From assembly GCA_009746045.1 (NCBI GenBank), contig RPFO01001355.1, positions 84,065 to 148,064 of the forward strand: DNA of 64,000 bases, written 5' to 3'. Below are positions 11,514-21,670 of the stretch, piece after piece. The notes beneath the pieces were generated by a model. The model was not told the origin of the DNA. It saw only the letters and a program-made list of their open reading frames with translations, and ran no database searches. How positions within the stretch are numbered: the first letter of the stretch is position 1; every line of letters starts with the position of its first letter. This DNA comes from Mesostigma viride (Eukaryota > Streptophyta > Mesostigmatophyceae > Mesostigmatales > Mesostigmataceae). A program made the position numbers and the translations under genes.

Positions 11514-12905
11514 TGCCGTGGGGAGGCCTGCCTCTGTTAGTACTTAGTCTACGCATTACCCAATCGAGCATATGTGCTCGCATGAGTGAGTCTCACACAG
11601 CTGGATGGCCGATACAGTTGTGGACAGGGATTGGTGTGCCTCACACAACGATAAATCTATAGATAGGCCCTAGTAAGATGTTGCAATGTACTATCACCTA
11701 AAAATGCTTCCCCACATCAATTAACATGTTCATCATTGCAAATAAAGCGAATTTCTTCCTGCCACTGTGGTAAGCAACAGACTGTGGTAACGGCCACTCG
11801 GCCAGCCCAATGCTTAACCAAAAGTACGCCAAGAAAGTGCAAGGCTAAGTTTGATTTCCTCCTCAGGGTCCACGCCTGGTCATGCTGCATGCGCACTTAA
11901 GCCCATATTTTTTAACAGCTTCAGCCTCGAAAACACCCGCCCTTCTTACCTTTTGATTGCCTCGATCGCGTGTCACAATAGGACAACTGGTCATCACCGC
12001 CATCGGGGTCAAGGTTCGACCACTTCCGGTCCAGTCTGCAATCCCATTGCCCGAAACTTCATTTCACCAGGAATAGGTTCCGCGACTGCACATTTCCAAT
12101 GGATGGTGCCGAGAATGCCAACATAGCCGTTCTCGTGAGCATCACCAGCAGCTTGCAGTATTCAGCTGCTCAAGTTCGATTCATCAAGGGCCTGCACGAG
12201 TTGCAAAATTGATCAGCAGCCAGTCCTCGTGCTCGCACGGGAAAAAAAGAATTTCCCCTTGAGAAAATGCCAAAACATTCATTATTATTATAACAGCAGA
12301 TCTGTAAATATACTCGAACTCTCGGTTGGTCAGCGCGCTACCTTTCACCGTACTTCCGCGGTGTGGTATTAGCCAAGCCAGCAACCGGACTTTCTCCCGT
12401 CATGCAGTGTCTCTAGATGTTTAATAGCAACATTCCAGGACGCAAGAGAACCCATTACCCCAGGACCTCCGAAGTATGTCATTCTGCCAGCTGCCTATAA
12501 ATAAAACCTCTTCGAAACGACTGAGCAACGAAAACTAAACCGTTGACCAATGACCAATTCGGCATTACTCATTGATGGCAAATAAAATAGACATGGTTTG
12601 AGCCGGAATGGGTAGTCCTCTGCCGAATTCGCATGTTGCCGTCTATACGACTACACAGATTCATAGCATTGCGACGAACAATCCTTCGACGTTGCTTGGC
12701 AGTTGGCTGCTTGTGAAATGGCGGCTTTTGGGCAGGGGCCACTGCGACCACGTGCATGTCCTGTCCAGTTTACTGTGTCCTCGTGTCGCATCACGAGTCT
12801 GTCAATTATTTGTTTGTACAGTCTGTCATTATTAGGTATCGTACAATGCTGGCTATATTTTGTCTCGACTCACCAGGCCGAGGCCTGGCCTCGTCCTCGT
12901 CCGAC
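11514..12905. other. FB1 central region, no gene recognised
   Basis: Moderate-complexity DNA without a convincing coding frame, splice-supported exon or repeat. Short open frames (for example 11851-12126) have no recognisable composition or motif. Confidence 0.5.
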
Positions 12906-13164
12906 CTGTCAATTATGTCAATTATGTCAATTATGTCAATTATTTGTTTGCGTAAACTTTTGCTAGACTTTCAATATTAAAGTTTTATTTTCCAAGGAAA
13001 ATCACTAAAATCTGCACTTTCTAAGGGCTTTGATACCAAGACCTAGTAATTTTGACTATGTAGTTTTGACCATGTAACTACGTAAGATTCTAATACTTTA
13101 CAAATGCTCCCAAACAAATAATTGACATAATTGACATAATTGACATAATTGACATAATTGACAG
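12906..13164. mobile_element. Small foldback/MITE-like element with 9-bp-repeat arms
   Basis: The left arm (12906-12950) is CTG followed by TCAATTATG repeated and ends TTTGTTTG. The right arm (13111-13164) is its reverse complement with one more 9-bp unit. About 160 bp of AT-rich sequence separates them. No clear target duplication was found. A partial match (CTGTCAATTATTTGTTTG) lies just upstream at about 12804-12822. Confidence 0.65.
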
Positions 13165-13741
13165 GCTGGCCAACCAGGCGGTGCGTGCCAGCGTGCACGG
13201 GCACTGCGTATGCAGAAGGTGCCGGGGCTGGTGTGAATTATGCAGCCTGCAATACCATCCCAGCACTCGGGCAGCAATTTTCTCGCATAGCCGTCGTAAG
13301 TTAAAGGTGCTCTATAAGCGACACGCGAGGCTGAGCGAGAATGCTAGACATTCGATTAATATTGATGGCGGTTGCCTTGCTGACAGAAGGCGTACGATGC
13401 GCGCGATCGGTCGAATTCTCCGAATGGCCGCAGTCACCGAAACCTTGGGTGATAGCGGTCTTGCCGGCCGCTGTCGTCGCAGTATTTCTGTTGTGATCAT
13501 AATACTTAATTAGGCCCCACCGTCTAGGTAATCTAGTCGCTCTACACGTAAGCCAGCCTTTATTTCAATGCACAAGGCAACACATTTCCATCACCATTCA
13601 TCTTCATCATCCTGAACGACTCGAACACGCGGACAAGATAACGGCAGGCTCGAGCTACCATGGTCCGGATTCTCCCGATTTCTGGCCTGCGCTGGTTGTC
13701 TCCTTGATAATACTTAATATTGCTTTTGGTGGGATTTTGCG
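13165..13741. other. FB1 central region, non-coding
   Basis: No supported gene. It contains the dispersed 19-mer GCTGGTTGTCTCCTTGATA at 13691-13709, also present at 54783-54801 and 62300-62318. Confidence 0.5.
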
Positions 13742-14535
13742 ATGCACGTGTTTTGGATGGGCCACATGTTGGCGCAGGTTATTGACTTGGATGGGCCAAC
13801 CCCAGATTCCATCGTGGTTGCGCCATATCACGCCAGCTCGTGGACCGGGCAGTTCAATAAGGTGCACCTGGGGGCAGGGTCGGCCAGTGGGCAAAGCAAC
13901 CAGGGGTTAGTTGTTCCATATAACGACATTGTTTTGCAACACTGGACCGTTGGAAATGGGGCGGTAGTCCATACGCCAAAGCTGACGGGGGCAAGGAAGC
14001 TCAACCAAGGGACGCTAGATGCCTTGAAGCTTCATCCTGACATTGACTTTGAGGGGTACAAGACAGTGCAAGCCTCAGAACGTACGACCCAGGTGGCATG
14101 TGAATCTTACTTCCGTGAGAGAGGGAGTGCTGCATTGCTATAGGCATGCGGACATGCGCACTCTTTTTAGCGGGCAAGCCAAGAAGGCAAAAGAGGTTCC
14201 ATGGGTGGGTTACAAAGGTGGGCCATGCTTTCAAACTTGTATGGAGTGATGGGCAGTATGAGGAGTATAGCAAGCTAGAGGACGTGCTGAAATTTGTGTG
14301 TGGGTGCCCTTACGGTGTAAATGCTTTTGGCCGTGAGCAAGTCTTGCAGCAGTACCAAGTTGACAATGGTGCTGGCAGTTCTACGGGAGCTCCTGCTGTG
14401 CCTCCGGTGTGTAATGCCACCACAGTCGACATCCACCACGATGTCCACTCAAGTGACGATGAATCGGATATGGAAAACATTGATGACATTAGTGTAGACA
14501 GTGATGATGAGGCGGATGAGGCGGAGCGCGATTGA
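13742..14535 (+). pseudogene. Hypothetical protein gene inside FB1, two apparent frameshifts
   Basis: ATG at 13742 opens a frame (MGHMLAQVIDLDG, VVAPYHASSWTGQF) to about 14110. The sense then continues in another frame (YRHADMRTLFSGQAKKAKEVPWVGY) to about 14205. It then shifts to a third frame (VTKVGHAFKLVWSDGQYEEYSKLEDV) ending in a serine/aspartate/glutamate-rich acidic tail with the stop at 14533-14535. The WSDGQYEEYS stretch faintly resembles a Tudor/Agenet-type barrel, but I do not assign a function. It is the only gene-like sequence in FB1's core, so it is the best candidate for FB1's own protein. It could be a relic, or the shifts may be single-base assembly errors. Confidence 0.45.
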
Positions 14536-14656
14536 TCATAATAGGCTGGTGGCGCAGCATGCGCACGCCTTGGTAATGGTGTCGTCATGATTCCCTGCCT
14601 ATCCATGTTTTTAATGTGCCTATACCTCATGCACACACGTTTTTGATTTATTGATT

Positions 14657-14683
14657 TCATGTCATGTCATGTCATGTCATGTC
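14657..14683 (+). repeat. (CATGT)n short tandem repeat
   Basis: Five CATGT units follow the hypothetical gene. The pentanucleotide form is like the LINE tails in this window, but no LINE 3' end precedes it. Confidence 0.7.
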
Positions 14684-14816
14684 AATATATCAATTTATGG
14701 TGGGCACGGGGCCATGTGTCAATTACGCAAAGATAACTAATATGTGAAATCCATTGATTGGCCAGTACTGAGCATGCATGGACTTGTGTTCTTTTTGCAA
14801 TATGGAAAGTTAGGGT

Positions 14817-17800
14817 GCAATCTGAGCTCATTTGCATGGTCTAGGGTGCCTAAACGGGCTAAAACCGAGCAAAAATGCGGTTTTTATGCTATTTGACGTC
14901 ACCCAGGGTGCCCTGCAGGCATCCAAAAAATGTGCAACTTTGCACATGTTCTATTTTCATCATGGCAAGGGCAGCTGCCAAGTTTGGCTGCAATCTGAGC
15001 TCATTTGCATGGTCTAGGGTGCCTAAATGGGCTAAAACCGAGCAAAACCGCGGTTTTTATGCTACTTGACGTCACCCAGGGTGCCCTGCAGGTATCCAAA
15101 ACATGTGCAACTTTGCACACGTGCTTTTTGCAGCATGTCAAGAGCAGCTGCCAAGTTTGGCTGCAATCTGAGCTCATTTGCATGGTCTAGGGTGCCTAAA
15201 TGGGCTAAAACCGAGCAAAAATGCGGTTTTTATGCTACTTGGCGTCACCCAGGGTGCCCTGCAGGCATCCAAAAAATGTGCAACTTCGCACATGTTCGTT
15301 TTGCAGCATGGCAAGGGCAGCTGCCAAGTTTGGCTGCAATCTGAGCCCATTTGCATGGTCTAGGGTGCCTAAACAGGCTAAAACCGAGCAAAAATGCGGT
15401 TTTTATGCTATTTGACGTCACCCAGGGTGCCCTGCAGGCATCCAAAAAATGTGCAACTTTGCAATCCCTCTTGGGGTACTATATAGACCTTAACCACCAC
15501 ATATGAGTCATATTTAGAGCAAAACTGCAGCCAGGAAAAATTGACATGTCGTATTTGCGCCTTCACGTCAATTAATTTCATGCTACTTGGCGTCACCCAG
15601 GGTGCCCTGCAGGTATCCAAAACATGTGCAACTTTGCACATGTTCGTTTTGCAGCATGGCAAGAGCAGCTGCCAAGTTTGGTTGCAATCTGAGCTCATTT
15701 GCATGGTCTAGGGTGCCTAAATGGGCTAAAACCGAGCAAAAATGCGGTTTTTATGCTATTTGACGTCACCCAGGGTGCCCTGCAGGTATCCAAAAAATGT
15801 GAAACTTTGCTCATGTTCCATTTTTAGCATGGCAAGGGCAGCTGCCAAGTTTGGCTGCAATCTGAGCTCATTTGCATGGTCTACCTAGGGTGCCTAAACA
15901 GGCTAAAATTGTGCCACATCGCGGTTTTTATGCTACTTAACGTCACCGTTGGGACCCCTGCAGGTATCCAAAAAATGTGCAACTTTGCAATCCCTCTTGG
16001 GGTACTATATGGACCTTAACCACCACAATGAGTCATATTTAGAGCAAAACTGCAGCCAGGAAAAATTGACATGTCGTGTTTGCGCCTTCACGTCAATTAA
16101 TTTCATGCTACTTGGCGTCACCCAGGGTGCCCTGCAGGTATCCAAAACATGTGCAACTTTGCACATGTTCGTTTTGCAGCATGGCAAGAGCAGCTGCCAA
16201 GTTTGGTTGCAATCTGAGCTCATTTGCATGGTCTAGGGTGCCTAAATGGGCTAAAACTGAGCAAAAATGCGGTTTGTATGCTATTTGACGTCACCCAGGG
16301 TGCCCTGCAGGTATCCAAAAAATGTGCAACTTTGCTCATGTTCTTTCGTTAGCATGGCAAGGGCAGCTGCCAAGTTTGGCTGCAATCTGAGCTCATTTGC
16401 ATGGTCTAGGGTGCCTAAATGGGCTAAAACCGAGCAAAAACGCGGTTTTTATGCTATTTGACGTCACCCAGGGTGCCCTGCAGGTATCCAAAAAATGTGC
16501 AACTTTGCTCATGTTCTGTCTTTAGCATGGCAAGGGCAGCTGCCAAGTTTGGCTGCAATCTGAGCTCATTTGCATGGTCTAGGGTGCCTAAACAGGCTAA
16601 AATCGTGCCACATCGCGGTTTTTATGCTACTTGACGTCACTGTTGGGACCCCTGCAGGTATCCAAAAAATGTGCAACTTTGCAATCCCTCTTGGGGTACT
16701 ATATAGACCTTAACCACCACATATGAGTCATATTTAGAGCAAAGCTGCAGCCAGGAAAAATTGACATGTCGTATTTGCGCCTTCACGTCAATTAATTTTA
16801 TGCTACTTGGCGTCACCCAGGGTGCCCTGCAGGTATCCAAAACATGTGCAACCTTGCACATGTTCGTTTTGCAGCATGGCAAGAGCAGCTGCCAAGTTTG
16901 GTTGCAATCTGAGCTCATTTGCATGGTCTAGGGTGCCTAAATGGGCTGAAACCGAGCAAAAATGCGGTTTTTATGCTATTTGACGTCACCCAGGGTGCCC
17001 TGCAGGTATCCAAAAAATGTGCAACTTTGCTCATGTTCTTTCGTTAGCATGGCAAGGGCAGCTGCCAAGTTTGGCTGCAATCTGAGCTCATTTGCATGGT
17101 CTAGGGTGCCTAAATGGGCTAAAACCGAGCAAAAACGCGGTTTTTATGCTATTTGACGTCACCCAGGGTGCCCTGCAGGTATCCAAAAAATGTGCAACTT
17201 TGCTCATGTTCTTTCGTTAGCATGGCAAGGGCAGCTGCCAAGTTTGGCTGCAATCTGAGCTCATTTGCATGGTCTAGGGTGCCTAAACAGGCTAAAATCG
17301 TGCCACATCGCGGTTTTTATGCTACTTGACGTCACTGTTGGGACCCCTGCAGGTATCCAAAAAATGTGCAACTTTGCAATCCCTCTTGGGGTACTATATA
17401 GACCTTAACCACCACATATGAGTCATATTTAGAGCAAAGCTGCAGCCAGGAAAAATTGACATGTCGTATTTGCGCCTTCACGTCAATTAATTTTATGCTA
17501 CTTGGCGTCACCCAGGGTGCCCTGCAGGTATCCAAAACATGTGCAACCTTGCACATGTTCGTTTTGCAGCATGGCAAGAGCAGCTGCCAAGTTTGGTTGC
17601 AATCTGAGCTCATTTGCATGGTCTAGGGTGCCTAAATGGGCTGAAACCGAGCAAAAATGCGGTTTTTATGCTATTTGACGTCACCCAGGGTGCCCTGCAG
17701 GTATCCAAAAAATGTGCAACTTTGCTCATGTTCTTTCGTTAGCATGGCAAGGGCAGCTGCCAAGTTTGGCTGCAATCTGAGCTCATTTGCATGGTCTAGG

Positions 17801-19514
17801 GTGCCTAAATGGGCTAAAACCGAGCAAAAACGCGGTTTTTATGCTATTTGACGTCACCCAGGGTGCCCTGCAGGTATCCAAAAAATGTGCAACTTTGCAC
17901 ATGTTCCATTTTTAGCATGGCAAGGGCAGCTGCCAAGTTTGGCTGCAATCTGAGCTCATTTGCATGGTCTACCTAGGGTGCCTAAACAGGCTAAAATTGT
18001 GCCACATCGCGGTTTTTATGCTACTTAACGTCACCGTTGGGACCCCTGCAGGTATCCAAAAAATGTGCAACTTTGCAATCCCTCTTGGGGTACTATATGG
18101 ACCTTAACCACCACAAATGAGTCATATTTAGAGCAAAACTGCAGCCAGGAAAAATTGACATGTCGTGTTTGCGCCTTCACGTCAATTAATTTCATGCTAC
18201 TTGGCGTCACCCAGGGTGCCCTGCAGGTATCCAAAACATGTGCAACTTTGCACATGTTCGTTTTGCAGCATGGCAAGAGCAGCTGCCAAGTTTGGTTGCA
18301 ATCTGAGCTCATTTGCATGGTCTAGGGTGCCTAAATGGGCTAAAACTGAGCAAAAATGCGGTTTGTATGCTATTTGACGTCACCCAGGGTGCCCTGCAGG
18401 TATCCAAAAAATGTGCAACTTTGCTCATGTTCTTTCGTTAGCATGGCAAGGGCAGCTGCCAAGTTTGGCTGCAATCTGAGCTCATTTGCATGGTCTAGGG
18501 TGCCTAAATGGGCTAAAACCGAGCAAAAACGCGGTTTTTATGCTATTTGACGTCACCCAGGGTGCCCTGCAGGTATCCAAAAAATGTGCAACTTTGCTCA
18601 TGTTCTGTCTTTAGCATGGCAAGGGCAGCTGCCAAGTTTGGCTGCAATCTGAGCTCATTTGCATGGTCTAGGGTGCCTAAACAGGCTAAAATCGTGCCAC
18701 ATCGCGGTTTTTATGCTACTTGACGTCACTGTTGGGACCCCTGCAGGTATCCAAAAAATGTGCAACTTTGCAATCCCTCTTGGGGTACTATATAGACCTT
18801 AACCACCACATATGAGTCATATTTAGAGCAAAGCTGCAGCCAGGAAAAATTGACATGTCGTATTTGCGCCTTCACGTCAATTAATTTTATGCTACTTGGC
18901 GTCACCCAGGGTGCCCTGCAGGTATCCAAAACATGTGCAACCTTGCACATGTTCGTTTTGCAGCATGGCAAGAGCAGCTGCCAAGTTTGGTTGCAATCTG
19001 AGCTCATTTGCATGGTCTAGGGTGCCTAAATGGGCTGAAACCGAGCAAAAATGCGGTTTTTATGCTATTTGACGTCACCCAGGGTGCCCTGCAGGTATCC
19101 AAAAAATGTGCAACTTTGCTCATGTTCTTTCGTTAGCATGGCAAGGGCAGCTGCCAAGTTTGGCTGCAATCTGAGCTCATTTGCATGGTCTAGGGTGCCT
19201 AAATGGGCTAAAACCGAGCAAAAACGCGGTTTTTATGCTATTTGACGTCACCCAGGGTGCCCTGCAGGTATCCAAAAAATGTGCAACTTTGCTCATGTTC
19301 TTTCGTTAGCATGGCAAGGGCAGCTGCCAAGTTTGGCTGCAATCTGAGCTCATTTGCATGGTCTAGGGTGCCTAAACAGGCTAAAATCGTGCCACATCGC
19401 GGTTTTTATGCTACTTGACGTCACTGTTGGGACCCCTGCAGGTATCCAAAAAATGTGCAACTTTGCAATCCCTCTTGGGGTACTATATAGACCTTAACCA
19501 CCACATATGAGTCA
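14817..19514 (-). repeat. 173-bp satellite, FB1 right arm, inner block
   Basis: This is the inverted orientation of the left-arm satellite. A higher-order period of about 695 bp is clear from the fourth-unit variant near 15940, 16640, 17330, 18030, 18725 and 19420. Neighbouring higher-order units differ by only a few bases, which indicates recent amplification or homogenisation. Confidence 0.9.
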
Positions 19515-20340
19515 GCCCAGTTTGAGTACCGCATGTACATGTGTGCCACGAGCCACGAGCCACGAGATAGCCATGGCTGACGGCGGAGCTCATAACTTTC
19601 ACGTTTGAGCACCGAATTTAGCCGTGAATATCACAATCGACGCGTCTTTTTACGACGCACATGCTGATATAATTTTCCGCAGCTCTTACGCAATATACGA
19701 TGAGCAAACGCCTCTCGACGCAACGCAGCCTGGCGGCTGCGCTCAGCAATGAAAATACGTCTGCAGCTCCGGTTGCAGCTTCGCCCACCGGCCCAGAAGG
19801 CAACGGCGCCACTAGCCAAGCTCTAGTGGTCGTCCAGCCCCCTGCTGCGCCCCCCTCGCCCGCAGCGTCGCCTGAACCCAAGCGCAGTCGCCCTGCCGAG
19901 CCGAGTTGGACAGAGCTCGACTTTGTCGCCGAAGCCAGCAAGCCCGGCTTCCTTGACACGCTTACCAAGCTAAGCCACGCGCTTTCCTTAATCATGTACA
20001 TGTGTGCCTATGATGAGCCACACCCCAGATGATGCCTAGCTTTATTTAGTTATGTTGTGCCCATGCAGGGAGTAACTCTCTGCTGAGACGCCATGCCCTA
20101 GCTTCTTTGCATAGCTATGCTGATCTTCCCCCCCATGACAGGCTCCCCCTTCGCTGGGCATAGCTTGAAGATCATGGGGATGCACGTGCCCTGGTGCACC
20201 TAGAGCAAGGGTCCTTTACATCCCCACCCTTGCAGGAAGTAGCTTAGGATGTATGATAGGCCATATGCCCCCCTCTCAAGGGCTGTGTGCTACATATACT
20301 CCCAACGGAGTTATGTTACAATTCAATTCAATTCAATTCA
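19515..20340 (+). mobile_element. ORF1-only LINE copy 3, internally deleted and 5' chimeric
   Basis: Inserted in satellite with ATGAGTCA on both sides. It keeps the 5' block and the first 90 or so codons of ORF1 (ATG at 19700), then jumps at about 19970 directly to the 3' untranslated region, terminal hairpin and (AATTC)n tail. Its first 25 bases (GCCCAGTTTGAG onward) match the end of LINE ORF2 (about 33951-33975) instead of the usual 5' start. Coding differences show that it is an older or different subfamily from copies 1 and 2. Confidence 0.75.
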
Positions 20341-21127
20341 ATGAGTCATATTTAGAGCAAAGCTGCAGCCAGGAAAAATTGACATGTCGTATTTGCGCCT
20401 TCACGTCAATTAATTTTATGCTACTTGGCGTCACCCAGGGTGCCCTGCAGGTATCCAAAACATGTGCAACCTTGCACATGTTCGTTTTGCAGCATGGCAA
20501 GAGCAGCTGCCAAGTTTGGTTGCAATCTGAGCTCATTTGCATGGTCTAGGGTGCCTAAATGGGCTGAAACCGAGCAAAAATGCGGTTTTTATGCTATTTG
20601 ACGTCACCCAGGGTGCCCTGCAGGTATCCAAAAAATGTGAAACTTTGCTCATGTTCCATTTTTAGCATGGCAAGGGCAGCTGCCAAGTTTGGCTGCAATC
20701 TGAGCTCATTTGCATGGTCTAGGGTGCCTAAATGGGCTAAAACCGAGCAAAAACGCGGTTTTTATGCTATTTGACGTCACCCAGGGTGCCCTGCAGGTAT
20801 CCAAAAAATGTGCAACTTTGCACATGTTCCATTTTTAGCATGGCAAGGGCAGCTGCCAAGTTTGGCTGCAATCTGAGCTCATTTGCATGGTCTAGGGTGC
20901 CTAAACAGGCTAAAATCGTGCCACATCGCGGTTTTTATGCTACTTGACGTCACTGTTGGGACCCCTGCAGGTATCCAAAAAATGTGCAACTTTGCAATCC
21001 CTCTTGGGGCACTAGATAGACCTTAACCACCACATATGGGCCTATGTATGAGCAAAACTGCAGTCAGGAAAAATTGACATGTCATATTTGGCACAAAATG
21101 CCCTGAAAAGCACCTTCACGTCAATTT
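20341..21127 (-). repeat. 173-bp satellite, FB1 right arm, outer block
   Basis: The array continues after the deleted LINE copy, with ATGAGTCA duplicated on both sides. The outermost unit (about 21000-21127) carries the same terminal-specific changes (GGCACTAGATAGACC, GGCCTATGTATGAGC) as its mirror at 3128-3240. Confidence 0.88.
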
Positions 21128-21243
21128 CGTCGGGGGGGGGGTAAGGTTTTTTGGTCCAAATACATTTCTCGAGGCATCCTGCACCAAGTATGAGTCAGAC
21201 AAGCAAAAATATTCAGTTTTTAAAATTTTACCAAAAATGTGGT

Positions 21244-21271
21244 AATTTACCAAACCTACGGGTGTTTGGGG
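21244..21271 (-). repeat. FB1 right terminal inverted repeat
   Basis: Perfect inverse of 2979-3006. The adjacent 21128-21243 stretch is unique to the right end and contains a run of nine or more G. Confidence 0.8.
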
Positions 21272-21274
21272 ATG

Positions 21275-21605
21275 GACGAAACTTGGACGGACTGTCCTGT
21301 GTTCACCAAAGACATGACACTGTCCTCGCAGTGGAAAGCCAACGGGAAGTATCCACAGCCTCTGTCCTACCTGGGGTCACAGGTCCGACTGTTGCATCAG
21401 TGCTGGCGGCGTGGTTGCGAAACCAAATGCAAAGTAAAGCATGTGGCGGCACGTGTAGGTGACACCACATCAGAACCAGTCCTACAGGTGAAGCACGACC
21501 ACCTTGGGAACAACCACTATGTGCTGGATGCGTTTGATTGGGCGTGCCCAGCGTACTATCGTGACCTGCACATGGGGGGCGTGACGGACCAGCATGGGAA
21601 ACGAT
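21275..21605 (+). CDS. Transposase-like gene, last exon resumed after FB1
   Basis: After the second ATG copy (21272-21274) the frame continues as DETWTDCPVFTKDM and stays open to CGA T at 21602-21605. Joining 2978 to 21275 keeps the frame with no extra base. The LINE target duplication TGGGAAACGAT (21595-21605) recurs at 27512-27522. Joining across it makes TGA directly after the codons for HGKR, which is the natural stop. Confidence 0.6.
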
Positions 21606-21670
21606 TGAATTGAATTGAATTGAATTGTAACATAACTCCGTTGGGAGTATATGTAGCACATAGCCCTTGA

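Larger units (their letters stand above)
2979..21271. mobile_element. FB1: 18.3-kb foldback DNA transposon with 173-bp satellite arms
   Basis: Both ends read inward as CCCCAAACACCCGTAGG and continue identically to 28 bp (2979-3006 and 21244-21271). The flanks are ATG on each side (2976-2978, 21272-21274), a 3-bp target duplication that keeps the host reading frame intact. Inside the ends the arms are a 173-bp satellite, read in one direction on the left (about 3128-10945) and reversed on the right (about 14817-21127). The terminal variant unit (3128-3240) is mirrored at about 21020-21127. The centre (11514-14816) holds a broken hypothetical gene and a small 9-bp-repeat foldback. Three LINE insertions inflate the arms. 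No transposase was recognised inside. A 3-bp TSD suits CACTA-like elements, but the termini do not start CACTA. Confidence 0.8.

Noticed and set aside
10807-11662. Long frames of WVGG, AGGR or HPPT repeats
   Set aside because: Pure products of the GGGT/GGGC microsatellite, open in several frames at once.
12000-12200. GGTTCGACC and AGTTCGATTC as possible tRNA T-arm sequences
   Set aside because: No matching acceptor stem, D-arm or anticodon arm could be placed around them.
3306-20774. Many 60-98-codon open frames on both strands of the 173-bp satellite
   Set aside because: They recur with the repeat period, cannot extend because 173 is not a multiple of three, and exist equally on both strands; they are composition artefacts.
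3060-21200. TGACGTCA and ATGCAAAT read as active transcription factor sites
   Set aside because: Consensus matches come from animal systems and every unit carries them by descent; no regulatory claim is made.
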